A DNA stretch of 64,000 nt, from positions 1 to 64,000 of the forward strand of contig DIBY01000015.1 in the NCBI GenBank assembly GCA_002415135.1. The letters are read 5' to 3'. Below, one piece after another: positions 26,185-35,320 of this stretch. The notes under the pieces are model-generated. The model did no database searches. It was not told the origin of the DNA and saw only the letters and a program-made list of their open reading frames with translations. The translations under genes were made by a program, and so were the position numbers. This DNA is from Flavobacteriales bacterium UBA5040. Lineage in GTDB: Bacteria > Bacteroidota > Bacteroidia > Flavobacteriales > Weeksellaceae. Every line of letters begins with the position of its first letter. The first letter of the stretch is position 1.

Positions 26185-27137
26185 TGAAGATCTGTGTAAT
26201 TAGTTTTGATTTCTGGAACTACGATGCTCATATTGTAAAGGAGCTTCGACGGGAAGGTATAGATGCACATCATATTAACATTGGTGCTTATCAACATGAA
26301 AATTTCCCAGCTCGGGTTAAAAATACCATTTCTAAAGTTCTTTTAAAACGCAATCTGAAAAACGAATTGCGACAGGAAATGATCTTGGATAAACTGAACA
26401 AGTTAGGTCCGCAAGATCAGATTTTGGTCATCAATCCTGAATTAATTGATCGCGAATTCCACAATCAAATTAAGAAATTTACCAAAAGATATATCGCCTA
26501 TTTGTATGACAGTCTGGCGCGCTGCCCGGCTGAACATTTGGTGGATATGTTCGACGATGTTTTTAGTTTTGATAAAAAAGATGCTTATAAAAACAATTTC
26601 AAATTAATTACTAATTATAATTATCTGCCAGAAGTTAAGAAGGCAGAACCGGTAAAATATGATTTGGTTTATCTAGGATCTTTTGATAACCGGATTTCAT
26701 GTTTGTGGAAGATCATTGCCAGGATCAAAACCTTTAAGATTAAGTATAATTTTGTGGTCGTCGGAAAAAAAACGTGGACTAAAAATCTAAATATTCAGAA
26801 TAACAGCGATATTACGTTTACTCGGAAAAGAATTGAACATCAAGATATTGCACGGTATTATAATCAAGGAAATGTATTGCTTGATTTAATGCGTAATAAC
26901 CAGACAGGTTTAAGCTTTCGGTTTTTTGAAGCAATGGCTTTGAAAAAGAAAATCATCACCAATAATCCAACGGTGAAAGACTACGATTTTTATACTCCAG
27001 AAAATATTTTAGTTTTAAATGAAGATTTTTCTAATATAGATCCTGCATTCTTTCAAAGTACTTATCAGGAACTTCCGCCAGAGATTTATAAAAAATATAC
27101 TATTGGAACTTGGGTAGAAACTGTTTTTAATTTATGA
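26184..27137 (+). CDS. Putative glycosyltransferase, poorly classified (type X, copy 1)
   Basis: 317 residues from ATG 26184. No GT-A motif. The C-terminal half has a GT-B-like pattern: DLVYLGSFDNR, a nucleotide-site-like FRFFEAMALKKKIITNN, then DYDFYTPENILVLN. The NQTGLSFRFFEAM segment with its Glu looks like a donor-binding motif of GT-B enzymes. It shares this block with the fourth gene of the cluster, so the two are paralogues. I do not know a CAZy family for it. The start overlaps the previous stop. Confidence 0.7.
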   Translation: MKICVISFDFWNYDAHIVKELRREGIDAHHINIGAYQHENFPARVKNTISKVLLKRNLKNELRQEMILDKLNKLGPQDQILVINPELIDREFHNQIKKFTKRYIAYLYDSLARCPAEHLVDMFDDVFSFDKKDAYKNNFKLITNYNYLPEVKKAEPVKYDLVYLGSFDNRISCLWKIIARIKTFKIKYNFVVVGKKTWTKNLNIQNNSDITFTRKRIEHQDIARYYNQGNVLLDLMRNNQTGLSFRFFEAMALKKKIITNNPTVKDYDFYTPENILVLNEDFSNIDPAFFQSTYQELPPEIYKKYTIGTWVETVFNL

Positions 27138-28051
27138 AGACATCTGTTGCGCTGTGTACCTTTAACGGAGAGAAATACCTAAGAAAGCAACTTGATTCTA
27201 TTCTAGAACAAACAGTTGCAGTTGATGAGATTGTAATATGTGATGATCTATCTACAGATGCGACTTTATCGATTTTAAATCAGTACAAAGAAACTTTTCC
27301 AAACATTTTTAAAATTCATGCAAATGAGAAAAATCTTCGCAGCGTAAAGAATTTTGAAAAAGCGATTTCGTTATGTGAAAATGAAATTGTTTTTCTGTGT
27401 GATCAGGATGATATGTGGATTCCAGAAAAAGTGGAAGTTATTTTAAATCAATTTAAAATTTCACCAGAATTGCACGTAATTGCTACAAATGCTTTTATTA
27501 TCAATGATGATGAGGATATGCTAAATGTATCTACCATCTACGATATTCCGTCTAAGACTACAAAGGAGATGAAGGAGATTTTATTTTTCCATCAAAATTT
27601 TTGTACCGGTGCAACCATTGCGATGAGGAAAGAGTTTGCAGATGACCTTATGCCATTTCCACCTGAAAATCTCTTTCATCATGATGAGTGGATTGCGTTG
27701 AAAGCTTCTTTAAAAAATCAATTACTATTTTTAAATGATCGACTGATAAAATATAGAATTCATCAGAACCAACTGGTTGGCGGTGTTATATTTTCAGAAC
27801 AGGATTTACAGAAGCGAATTGATAAGATTGAACTGCCAGCCGAAGAAATGAATTCTAAAATTATTTTTTCATTTCTGAAGAAAGTGAAACGTAAAATGTT
27901 AGATATCGAAAAATTTAGGACGATTGAACATCAGCAGTTTTTTGATTTGATGTTAAAGGAGTTGAAGGCGAAAAAAGAGGAAATTTCTCTTATTTCCGAT
28001 AGAAAATTTAAGCTATTAACTTTTTTCTATAAATTGACTGGAAAAATATGA
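27134..28051 (+). CDS. Glycosyltransferase family 2 protein
   Basis: 305 residues with the GT2 opening TSVALCTFNGEKYLRKQLDS, VDEIVICDDLSTDAT and the DxD-type FLCDQDDMWIPEK. Later HHDEWIALKAS and YRIHQNQ match rhamnosyl-type GT2 enzymes. Sugar and acceptor cannot be deduced. ATG overlaps the previous stop by 4 bases. Confidence 0.87.
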   Translation: MKTSVALCTFNGEKYLRKQLDSILEQTVAVDEIVICDDLSTDATLSILNQYKETFPNIFKIHANEKNLRSVKNFEKAISLCENEIVFLCDQDDMWIPEKVEVILNQFKISPELHVIATNAFIINDDEDMLNVSTIYDIPSKTTKEMKEILFFHQNFCTGATIAMRKEFADDLMPFPPENLFHHDEWIALKASLKNQLLFLNDRLIKYRIHQNQLVGGVIFSEQDLQKRIDKIELPAEEMNSKIIFSFLKKVKRKMLDIEKFRTIEHQQFFDLMLKELKAKKEEISLISDRKFKLLTFFYKLTGKI

Positions 28052-29046
28052 TGGCAAAAAAGAAAATGCTACTGGTCATGCACAATTTTGTTGGGATTGG
28101 TGATTTAATGGTCAAAAATTTAGACTATCTTAACGTCGATTTTGATGTTCTTTTTTACGACGATACGCCAAAATTTAGATATGAAAGTGTTGGTCAAAAA
28201 TTAGAAGGTTTTCTGAGAAAAATTTTTTTGAAAGACAGGACATTTAAACAGAGTTTAAAGAGTGATTATAAAAAGACAGCACTTTTAGAAAAGGCTTCGA
28301 AGTTAGGAAATTATGAAAATATTTTAGTTCTAAATACAGAGTATTTCGAAAGTAATTTTATTGATGAATTATCTAAACATACTGAAAACCTCTACGGTTT
28401 TCACTGGGATGGATTAAATAGAAATAATGATCTCTTAGATAAAATTAAGTTATTTAAAAAGTTTTTTGTATTCGATCTACAAGATGAAAACAAAGAAGCT
28501 AATGTTCATTTTTTACCTAATTTTTATTTTGATTTCCCAGAAGAGGGAAGAGTTGAAAAAGTGTATGATCTGCTCTATATCGGAACGTTCATGGAAGAGC
28601 GGTTTGGCAAATTAGTCACTTTCGCCAATTGGCTAAAAGACAAGAATTTCAAATTTAAAATCTCACTTATTTCGTTTGATAAAAAAACCATCAAAAAAAA
28701 GCAAAACTCAGACATAACTTTTATAAGTTCACTGGTTGATTACAGGGAAAATATTGAATTAGTGAAAAAAAGTACAGCATTGCTTGATTTGAAGTTGAAA
28801 GTTCACAATGGTTTATCATTAAGATTTTTTGAAGCATTGAAATACGAAAAGAAAATTATTACGGATAATCAAGACGTGATCAATTATAATTTTTACGATG
28901 CAGAGAACATCTTTATTTTAGGTAAAGATTCGATGGACCGACTAGATTATTTTTTGAACTCTTCGTACCAACCAATCGATGAAAATATACGCAAACAGTA
29001 CAGCTTTAGCAATTGGCTGAATATCATTTTAAACGAAAACAAATGA
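28048..29046 (+). CDS. Putative glycosyltransferase, poorly classified (type X, copy 2)
   Basis: 332 residues, paralogous to the second gene of the cluster. Shared layout: a divergent N-terminal domain, YDLLYIGTFMEER, SDITFISS, then NGLSLRFFEALKYEKKIITDN and YNFYDAENIFIL. This implies a GT-B-like fold, but I see no family name for it. The alternative ATG is at 28051. The gene is AT-rich, as is common for LPS loci. Confidence 0.68.
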   Translation: MMAKKKMLLVMHNFVGIGDLMVKNLDYLNVDFDVLFYDDTPKFRYESVGQKLEGFLRKIFLKDRTFKQSLKSDYKKTALLEKASKLGNYENILVLNTEYFESNFIDELSKHTENLYGFHWDGLNRNNDLLDKIKLFKKFFVFDLQDENKEANVHFLPNFYFDFPEEGRVEKVYDLLYIGTFMEERFGKLVTFANWLKDKNFKFKISLISFDKKTIKKKQNSDITFISSLVDYRENIELVKKSTALLDLKLKVHNGLSLRFFEALKYEKKIITDNQDVINYNFYDAENIFILGKDSMDRLDYFLNSSYQPIDENIRKQYSFSNWLNIILNENK

Positions 29047-29885
29047 AAGACGTTGTCTCGGTAATTATTCCTTACTACCACTGCGAAAATTATATTTTGG
29101 AGACTCTTGATTGTGTGAAGAATCAAACTTACCAGCAAATTGAAATTGTGCTGGTTAATGATGGTTCAGACCAAGATTTTCTAAATCAAATTAAAGAATC
29201 TAATAATTATAATAATCTAAAAATCGTTCACCAGGAAAATAAAGGGCAATCAGCTGCGAGAAACAATGGCGTTCGTAATTCTCTGGGAGAATATCTTTTC
29301 TTTCTAGACTGTGATGATAAAATTTCACCGGATTATATTGAGAAAGCAATTAAAATTTTAAAATCTGATTCGGAGATAAAATTAGTATATTCTAAAGGAG
29401 AGTATTTTGAAGCGAAAACTGGTGAATGGCCACTTCCGAAATTTGAAACTAAATCGTTTCTTATTGAAAACTGTATTCCAATAATTTGCCTCATTTACAA
29501 AGAAGATTTTAAGAAAGCTGGAGGATTTGATACGAACTTAAGTTTTTTTGAAGATTGGGATTTATGGATTTCTATCCTGAAGACTGGAGGAAAAGTGCAT
29601 CGAATTAATGAGTTTCTTTTTTCTTACAGAATACAAAACGCACAAAAATCGCTATCCGATCGATTTGAAAATGATATTGAAATGTTAGGAGATAATTATT
29701 TTAAGATTTATAGCAAACACTATGAATTTTACAAGGAAAACGGAATTGGTTTTCATCAGCTTTTCACTGCGCTCAGAGAAAATCAAAAATATAAGGGGAA
29801 ATACTATAATACGTGGTATAGAAAACTTATTTACAAATATTTCAAACCTGAGAAATATACTATGATTTATGATAAGTTGAAGTAA
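29043..29885 (+). CDS. Glycosyltransferase family 2 protein
   Basis: 280 residues from ATG 29043 (ATGA overlap with the previous stop). VSVIIPYYHCENYILET, IEIVLVNDGSDQ, GQSAARNNGVRNS and FLDCDDKISPDYI are classic GT2 motifs; FFEDWDLWI is the acceptor-side ED motif. It ends the overlapping cluster; the cupin gene on the other strand begins directly after its stop. Confidence 0.9.
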   Translation: MKDVVSVIIPYYHCENYILETLDCVKNQTYQQIEIVLVNDGSDQDFLNQIKESNNYNNLKIVHQENKGQSAARNNGVRNSLGEYLFFLDCDDKISPDYIEKAIKILKSDSEIKLVYSKGEYFEAKTGEWPLPKFETKSFLIENCIPIICLIYKEDFKKAGGFDTNLSFFEDWDLWISILKTGGKVHRINEFLFSYRIQNAQKSLSDRFENDIEMLGDNYFKIYSKHYEFYKENGIGFHQLFTALRENQKYKGKYYNTWYRKLIYKYFKPEKYTMIYDKLK

Positions 29886-30236
29886 TTAGCCTTCTTCTCT
29901 CTCATAATCATCTTCCAATCTCACGATATCATCTTCGCCAAAATAAGTTCCTGTTTGTACTTCTACAAAAACGACTAATTCCGAAGAACGGTTTTCAATT
30001 CGATGTTTTGCACCTAAAGGAATGTGAATGCTTTCGCCATATTTGATGATGATTTCTTCGCCATCCAAAGTTACGACTGCTTCTCCTTCTACCATGGTCC
30101 AATATTCCTGGCGGTGATGATGAAACTGATAAGACAGACGCTGGCCAGGATTGACCTCGATTCTCTTCAATTTATAATGGGGTTCATCTGCCAAAACATA
30201 ATATTTTCCCCAAGGTCTGTCACCGATTTCTAACAT
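29886..30236 (-). CDS. Cupin, mannose-6-phosphate isomerase type II C-terminal domain-like
   Basis: 116 residues: a single cupin similar to the C-terminal phosphomannose isomerase half of bifunctional ManC/AlgA proteins. ERPWGKYY-like DRPWGKYYVL, VNPGQRLSYQFHHHRQEYW with metal-binding His, GEAVVTLDGEE, and the second cupin motif HIPLGAKHRIEN. It may isomerise mannose-6-phosphate or be a sugar-binding relative; placement beside glycosyltransferases supports glycan supply. I start at the second Met, which fits homologues; an ATG at 30245 would add three residues. Confidence 0.8.
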   Translation of the reverse strand: MLEIGDRPWGKYYVLADEPHYKLKRIEVNPGQRLSYQFHHHRQEYWTMVEGEAVVTLDGEEIIIKYGESIHIPLGAKHRIENRSSELVVFVEVQTGTYFGEDDIVRLEDDYEREEG

Positions 30237-30256
30237 AAAGTGCATTATTTAATATG

Positions 30257-30264
30257 CAAAAATA
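30257..30264 (-). promoter_or_regulatory. -7 element of the cupin gene (TATTTTTG, minus strand)
   Basis: Perfect TAnnTTTG, 20 bases before the chosen start. Confidence 0.5.
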
Positions 30265-30294
30265 AGAAATAATACGCAACGCTGAATTTTTCTT

Positions 30295-30302
30295 TAAATT
30301 TG
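30295..30302 (+). promoter_or_regulatory. -7 element of the gltX promoter (TAAATTTG)
   Basis: Perfect TAnnTTTG, 19 bases before the gltX ATG. Confidence 0.6.
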
Positions 30303-30321
30303 CAACTTAAAATAAAGGAGA

Positions 30322-31833
30322 ATGAGCAAAGTTAGAGTGCGTTTTGCACCAAGTCCAACCGGACCTTTACATTTAGGAGGAGTTAGAACTGCCTTGTACG
30401 ATTATCTTTTCGCCAAAAATCAAGGCGGAGAATTTATATTGAGAATTGAAGATACCGACACTGCCAGATTTGTTGAAGGTGCAGAAGAATATATTATGGA
30501 AGCGCTGGAATGGTGTGGAATTATTCCTGATGAAAGTCCTAAGCATGGTGGGAAGTTTGCACCGTATAGACAGTCAGAAAGACGCGACATTTATGACAGA
30601 CACCTGGTTGAATTACTGAAAACCGACTATGCCTATATCGCCTTTGATACACCTGAAGAATTAGATGAAATTCGAAATGAGTTTGAAAAGAACGGCGAAG
30701 TGTTCGCTTATAATTATATTACCAGAAACCGATTAAAAAATTCTTTGACTTTATCAAAAGAAGAAGTTCAAAAATTAGTTGCTGAAAAAGTTCCGTATGT
30801 GGTTCGTTTCAAAATGCCCGTAGATCGGGTTTTGAATTTAGAAGATATTATTCGTGGTAAATCTTCTGTGAATACCAATACTTTAGATGATAAAGTTTTA
30901 GTAAAGAACGACGGAATGCCAACTTATCATTTTGCCAATATCGTTGATGATCACGAGATGGAAATTTCTCACGTCATCCGTGGTGAAGAATGGTTGCCTT
31001 CTTTAGGTTTGCATTATTTACTCTATGAAGCGATGGGTTGGGAAAAACCAGAATTTGCCCATTTATCTTTAATTCTAAAACCAGAAGGAAAAGGGAAATT
31101 GAGCAAAAGAGATGGCGATAAATTCGGATTTCCTGTATTTCCGTTAAATTTCACTGATGCTGAGACTGGAGTTGTTTCAAAAGGATACCGTGAAGAAGGC
31201 TATCTTCCAGATGCATTCATCAATATGGTTGCCTTGCTTGGTTGGAGTCCGGCGAATGATAGAGAGGTTTTGACTTTAGAGGAAATGGTTGCTGAATTTG
31301 ATTTAAATAAAGTTCATAAAGCTGGTGCGAGATTTAATAAAGAAAAAGCAGAATGGTTCAATAGCGAATATTTAAGATCAAAAACGGACGAAGAAGTTTT
31401 AGGACTTTTAAAGGATGTTGAGGGACTCAATCTCGCCAATTCAAGCGATGCTCAGTTATTGCAGATCATTTCATTAATGAAAGAAAGAGCGGTTTTTGTG
31501 AGAGATATTTACAAAGATGGGAAATTCTTTTTCGAAGCTCCAACTCAGTATGATGAGAAAGCAGTAAAGAAGTCTTGGAATGAAGCTGCCGTGGAAGTGA
31601 TGAACGAATTTTCTTTGAAACTGCAGGATTCAGTTTTTGAATCGGTAGGCTTAAAACAGGATATTCATGATTTTGCAGAAACGAAAAGTTTAGGAATGGG
31701 AAAAGTAATGATGCCACTTCGTTTGGCTTTGGTTGGAGAATTGAAAGGACCAGATGTGCCTGATATTATGCAAATCCTTGGAAAAGAAGAGACTATCGCA
31801 AGAATAAAAAATGCGGTCAATAATATCCAATAA
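30322..31833 (+). CDS. gltX: Glutamyl-tRNA synthetase
   Basis: Charges tRNA-Glu. 503 residues. The class I signature appears as APSPTGPLHLGGVRTAL and the KMSKS-type loop as GKLSKRDG. ILRIEDTDTAR and VIRGEEWLPSLGLH are also conserved. It has its own promoter, divergent from the cupin gene. Confidence 0.97.
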   Translation: MSKVRVRFAPSPTGPLHLGGVRTALYDYLFAKNQGGEFILRIEDTDTARFVEGAEEYIMEALEWCGIIPDESPKHGGKFAPYRQSERRDIYDRHLVELLKTDYAYIAFDTPEELDEIRNEFEKNGEVFAYNYITRNRLKNSLTLSKEEVQKLVAEKVPYVVRFKMPVDRVLNLEDIIRGKSSVNTNTLDDKVLVKNDGMPTYHFANIVDDHEMEISHVIRGEEWLPSLGLHYLLYEAMGWEKPEFAHLSLILKPEGKGKLSKRDGDKFGFPVFPLNFTDAETGVVSKGYREEGYLPDAFINMVALLGWSPANDREVLTLEEMVAEFDLNKVHKAGARFNKEKAEWFNSEYLRSKTDEEVLGLLKDVEGLNLANSSDAQLLQIISLMKERAVFVRDIYKDGKFFFEAPTQYDEKAVKKSWNEAAVEVMNEFSLKLQDSVFESVGLKQDIHDFAETKSLGMGKVMMPLRLALVGELKGPDVPDIMQILGKEETIARIKNAVNNIQ

Positions 31834-31850
31834 CTTTCTTTATTTTTTAG

Positions 31851-31858
31851 TAAATTTG
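31851..31858 (+). promoter_or_regulatory. -7 element of the accA promoter (TAAATTTG)
   Basis: Perfect TAnnTTTG, 22 bases before the accA ATG. Confidence 0.55.
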
Positions 31859-31880
31859 AAGGATAATTTTAATAATAGAA

Positions 31881-32837
31881 ATGGAATACTTAAGTTTTGA
31901 ACTTCCGATAAAAGACCTGATGGATCAGTATCAAACCTGTTCATTGGTGGGCGAAGAAAGTGGTGTAGATGTCAAACTCGCCTGCTCGCAAATCGAAGAT
32001 AAAATTATAGAAAAGAAAAAAGAGATCTATCATAACCTAACGCCGTGGCAGAGAGTACAACTTTCCCGTCATCCGGATCGTCCTTATACTTTGGATTTCA
32101 TTAAAGGAATCACCGATAAAGACAGTTTCTTAGAATTACATGGCGACAGAAATTTCGCTGATGATCCTGCCATGATCGGCGGTTTAGCGACCATCGATGG
32201 ACAAAGAGTAATGATCATCGGAACTCAGAAAGGAAGAACGACTAAGGAAAGACAATTCCGAAGATTCGGAATGAGTAATCCGGAAGGTTACCGAAAAGCC
32301 TTAAGATTAATGAAGCTTGCTGAAAAATTCCACATTCCCGTAATTTCTTTAATTGATACGCCGGGAGCTTATCCTGGTTTAGAAGCTGAAGAACGCGGAC
32401 AAGGTGAAGCGATCGCCCGTAATATTTTTGAGATGACCATGCTGAAAACTCCAATCTTTGTTTATATCATTGGCGAAGGAGCGAGTGGTGGAGCATTGGG
32501 AATTGGCGTCGGAAACAAAGTTTACATGCTTGAAAATACTTGGTACACGGTGATTGCGCCAGAAAGTTGTTCATCAATTCTTTGGAGAAACTGGGATCAT
32601 AAAGAAGATGCAGCGAATGCTTTGAAATTGACTCCAGCTGATGCATTGAAAGAAAAGTTTATTGATGGAATCGTAGAAGAACCGCTTGGTGGTGCGCACT
32701 ACGAACCACAAGTTGCGTATGATCATCTGAAAGCGTCTATTCTTCAAAATATCAAAGCGTTTTCTAAATTTACCGGTAAAGAATTAGAAACTCAGAGGCA
32801 AGATAAATTTATCGCAATGGGTCAATTCAAAGGTTAA
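31881..32837 (+). CDS. accA: Acetyl-CoA carboxylase carboxyltransferase subunit alpha
   Basis: With AccD transfers the carboxyl from biotin to acetyl-CoA. 318 residues. LSRHPDRPYTLDFI, ELHGDRNFADDPAMIGG, GTQKGRTTKER, IDTPGAYPGLEAEERGQGEAIA and IGEGASGGALGIGVG are family signatures. Transcribed alone. Confidence 0.96.
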   Translation: MEYLSFELPIKDLMDQYQTCSLVGEESGVDVKLACSQIEDKIIEKKKEIYHNLTPWQRVQLSRHPDRPYTLDFIKGITDKDSFLELHGDRNFADDPAMIGGLATIDGQRVMIIGTQKGRTTKERQFRRFGMSNPEGYRKALRLMKLAEKFHIPVISLIDTPGAYPGLEAEERGQGEAIARNIFEMTMLKTPIFVYIIGEGASGGALGIGVGNKVYMLENTWYTVIAPESCSSILWRNWDHKEDAANALKLTPADALKEKFIDGIVEEPLGGAHYEPQVAYDHLKASILQNIKAFSKFTGKELETQRQDKFIAMGQFKG

Positions 32838-32861
32838 GAATTGATCATCTAAATTAAATAG

Positions 32862-32893
32862 AAAAATCCTGTAAGCAATTACAGGATTTTTTA
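32862..32893. terminator. Bidirectional terminator between accA and the FtsE-like gene
   Basis: 13-bp stem AAAAATCCTGTAA / TTACAGGATTTTT around a GCAA tetraloop, A-rich before and T-rich after. Confidence 0.92.
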
Positions 32894-32914
32894 TGTTTTA
32901 ATGTGAATTGAAAT

Positions 32915-33625
32915 TTATTCGAAAAGTTCAGCCGTATTTAAAACCGTTACTTTTCCGTCTTCACATCTGATTGCTTCTCCCGGGAAGTTTTGAATCATGT
33001 GATAATCATGAGTGGCCATTACAACTGCAGAATTATTTTCAAAAGCAACTTGCTTTAATAAGGTCATAATTTCGTTAGAAGTTTCTGGATCCAGGTTACC
33101 AGTCGGCTCATCTGCTAAAATCAATTCCGGATGATTTAAAAGCGCTCTGGCGATGGCGACACGTTGTTGCTCACCACCGGAAAGTTCGTGTGGCATTTTG
33201 TGCTTCTTGGATTTCATTCCAACACTTGCCAATACTTCATTGATCCGGTCATCCATTTTAGTTTTGTCGTCCCAGCCAGTCGCTTCAAGAACGAACTTTA
33301 AATTCTTTTCAACGGTTCTATCCGGTAGTAATTGAAAGTCTTGGAAGACGATTCCCAGTTTTCTTCTTAGATTAGGAATTTCTGAAGGTCTCAATTTCGC
33401 TAAATCAAATCCTGCGATATGGCCTTGCCCAGAACTAAGCGGAATATGTCCGTAAAGTGTTTTCAACAATGAACTTTTCCCAGAACCTGTTTTCCCGATA
33501 AGGTAACAGAATCTTCCTTTTTTAATATTCAGGTTAACTTCATTAAGTACGGTGAAATTCTTCTGTGCAATTTTTGCATTTTTCAGATGGATTACATCTT
33601 GACCTTCCTGATAAGTATGTGGCAT
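32915..33625 (-). CDS. ftsE: FtsE-like ABC transporter ATP-binding protein
   Basis: 236 residues. Walker A GKTGSGKSSLL, Q-loop VFQDFQLLPDRTV, signature LSGGEQQRVAIARALL, Walker B LILADEPTGNLDPET, and the H-loop THDYHMI. These match FtsE, which with FtsX regulates septal peptidoglycan hydrolases. No ftsX is adjacent, so the name rests on similarity to FtsE alone. A perfect minus-strand -7 element lies upstream. Confidence 0.85.
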   Translation of the reverse strand: MPHTYQEGQDVIHLKNAKIAQKNFTVLNEVNLNIKKGRFCYLIGKTGSGKSSLLKTLYGHIPLSSGQGHIAGFDLAKLRPSEIPNLRRKLGIVFQDFQLLPDRTVEKNLKFVLEATGWDDKTKMDDRINEVLASVGMKSKKHKMPHELSGGEQQRVAIARALLNHPELILADEPTGNLDPETSNEIMTLLKQVAFENNSAVVMATHDYHMIQNFPGEAIRCEDGKVTVLNTAELFE

Positions 33626-33671
33626 ATCGACTTTGATTATTATTGATAATTGGTTCGTTGTAACAGCAGCT

Positions 33672-33679
33672 CAAAAGTA
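33672..33679 (-). promoter_or_regulatory. -7 element of the FtsE-like gene (TACTTTTG, minus strand)
   Basis: Perfect TAnnTTTG, 46 bases before the start codon. Confidence 0.5.
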
Positions 33680-33724
33680 GAAAAAATCTTTCTGTTGAAC
33701 GTACACTTTAGCAAATTTTAACAA

Positions 33725-33757
33725 CAAAAAATGCTTGAAAATTTACTTTTCAAGCAT
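33725..33757 (-). terminator. Terminator of rpmH
   Basis: 11-bp stem ATGCTTGAAAA / TTTTCAAGCAT with a 5-base loop, followed on the minus strand by TTTTTG. Confidence 0.88.
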
Positions 33758-33781
33758 GATATGTTATGATAATTCCAGAGA

Positions 33782-33940
33782 TTATCTCTTAGCGCGTTGT
33801 GCACTTACTGTTAAACTCTTTCTGCCTTTTGCTCTTCTAGCAGCCAATATTCTTCTACCGTTAGGTGTTGACATTCTTAAACGGAAACCGTGTTTGTTTC
33901 TTTTTTTTCTTACAGATGGTTGAAATGTTCTTTTTGGCAT
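33782..33940 (-). CDS. rpmH: 50S ribosomal protein L34
   Basis: 52 residues: begins MPKRTFQPSVRKKRNKHGFR and continues with RMSTPNGRR, ILAARRAKGR and ends SAQRAKR. This is the standard L34 with the extended Bacteroidota C-terminus. It has its own promoter and terminator. rnpA is not next to it, unlike in many other phyla. Confidence 0.97.
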   Translation of the reverse strand: MPKRTFQPSVRKKRNKHGFRLRMSTPNGRRILAARRAKGRKSLTVSAQRAKR

Positions 33941-33984
33941 TGCGATTATTTTTAAGTAAAAACTATATCTTATTTTTCAGACTG

Positions 33985-34015
33985 CAAATATAGGAAACTT
34001 TTTATTTACTACAAA
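33985..34015 (-). promoter_or_regulatory. Promoter of rpmH (TTTG / TATATTTG, minus strand)
   Basis: TTTG at 34015-34012 and TATATTTG at 33992-33985 with 19 bases between; both perfect. Confidence 0.65.
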
Positions 34016-34246
34016 CTATATTTTAAATATTTCTAAAAGAAAAAGAGACGAACTCCTAAAAGTAAATTTCTTCCTTATTTTAATTGGTGTTTTTGTTTTT
34101 TAAGTTACGTAATAGTAGAGCTTTTCCCTTTTATGCCTTCCATTTTCATAATGTAGTCTCATTTCTTAAAAGTGCCTAATCTTTTAAGATGTTCATTTTA
34201 AAATTAATCCTATTTAACGGTTCAATTGAGTTTTTCATACAAGTGC
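34016..34246. other. Intergenic region between rpmH and nrnA, no gene seen
   Basis: About 230 bases of AT-rich sequence beyond the rpmH promoter (300 bases counting both promoters). I find no ORF with coding character and no hairpin of note. Confidence 0.5.
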
Positions 34247-34278
34247 TTGTCCTAAAATAAAAACAAAACCTATCTTTG
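34247..34278 (+). promoter_or_regulatory. Promoter of nrnA (TTG / TATCTTTG)
   Basis: TTG at 34247-34249 and TATCTTTG at 34271-34278, 21 bases apart. Confidence 0.6.
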
Positions 34279-34303
34279 CTCTTCTTAAAAAATATCCCAA
34301 TAA

Positions 34304-35311
34304 ATGTTTACTTCCACCCAAATTTCAGAGATTAAAGAACTTTTAACACCCAACCATAAAATTGTTATTATCACGCACTACAATCCTGATGGTGATGCAA
34401 TTGGGTCCAGTTTAGGATTAAAACATTTTCTGAAACAAAAGGGTTTAGAAGCTGACGTTATTGTTCCTAATGATTTTCCTAAGTTTTTGAAATGGATGCC
34501 AGAATCCAAGCAAGTTATCATTGCTGACTACAAAAGAAAACAAGCTGGAGAAGCAATTTATAATGCTGATGTTATTTTCATCTTAGACTTTAATGCCTCG
34601 CACCGAAGTGGGAATTTGGTCGGACCTTGGATTGAAAAAGCACGAGCAACGAAGATTCTGATCGATCATCATCAGCAGCCAGATGATTTTCATTATGTGT
34701 ATTCTGATGTAACAGTTCCGGCGACATCACAAATGGTTTATCATTTTATTCAGGAATTAAATGAAGAAAATTTGGTCAATAAAGATATCGCAGAATGTCT
34801 TTACACTGGAATCATGACCGATACAGGTGGTTTTCGTTTCCGCTCTACCAGTGCGACAACACATCGGATTACCGCGAATTTAATTGAAAAAGGCGCAGAT
34901 CCTGCCATGATTACTTCAAATACTTGGGATACGAATACGGTTTCGAGACTGCATCTTTTGGCTTTAATTTTAGGCAGAATTGAGGTGGTAAAAGATGGAA
35001 AAGTGGCGATTCTTTGGTTAAAGCGTGATGAGTTGAAAGAATTTGGTTTCCAAAAAGGAGACACTGAAGGTTTTGTGAATTACGGTTTAAGTATTATGGG
35101 AACCCAAGTTGCTGCATTTTTCATGGAGGATTTATATGATGATTTTATTAAAATCTCTTTCCGTTCCAAAGATGATGTTGACGTGAACCAATTTTCAAGA
35201 AACCATTTTAATGGTGGCGGACACATCAATGCCGCTGGTGGAAAATACATGAAATCCATCGAAGAAACAATCGAAGATTTCAAAGAAAAAATTGAACAGG
35301 AGGAATTTTAA
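34304..35311 (+). CDS. nrnA: Bifunctional oligoribonuclease/PAP phosphatase NrnA-like
   Basis: DHH-DHHA1 phosphoesterase of 335 residues that degrades short RNA fragments and can hydrolyse pAp. Motifs: THYNPDGDAIGSSLG (motif I), ILDFNASHRSG, the DHH signature ILIDHHQQPDDF, and the C-terminal RNHFNGGGHINAAGG of the DHHA1 domain. Functions in cytoplasmic RNA turnover. Single gene with its own promoter. Confidence 0.93.
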   Translation: MFTSTQISEIKELLTPNHKIVIITHYNPDGDAIGSSLGLKHFLKQKGLEADVIVPNDFPKFLKWMPESKQVIIADYKRKQAGEAIYNADVIFILDFNASHRSGNLVGPWIEKARATKILIDHHQQPDDFHYVYSDVTVPATSQMVYHFIQELNEENLVNKDIAECLYTGIMTDTGGFRFRSTSATTHRITANLIEKGADPAMITSNTWDTNTVSRLHLLALILGRIEVVKDGKVAILWLKRDELKEFGFQKGDTEGFVNYGLSIMGTQVAAFFMEDLYDDFIKISFRSKDDVDVNQFSRNHFNGGGHINAAGGKYMKSIEETIEDFKEKIEQEEF

Positions 35312-35320
35312 ATGTACAAG

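Noticed and set aside
30315..30320. AAGGAG before gltX as a Shine-Dalgarno site
   Set aside because: Only one base separates it from the ATG, too close to work, and this phylum rarely uses such sites.
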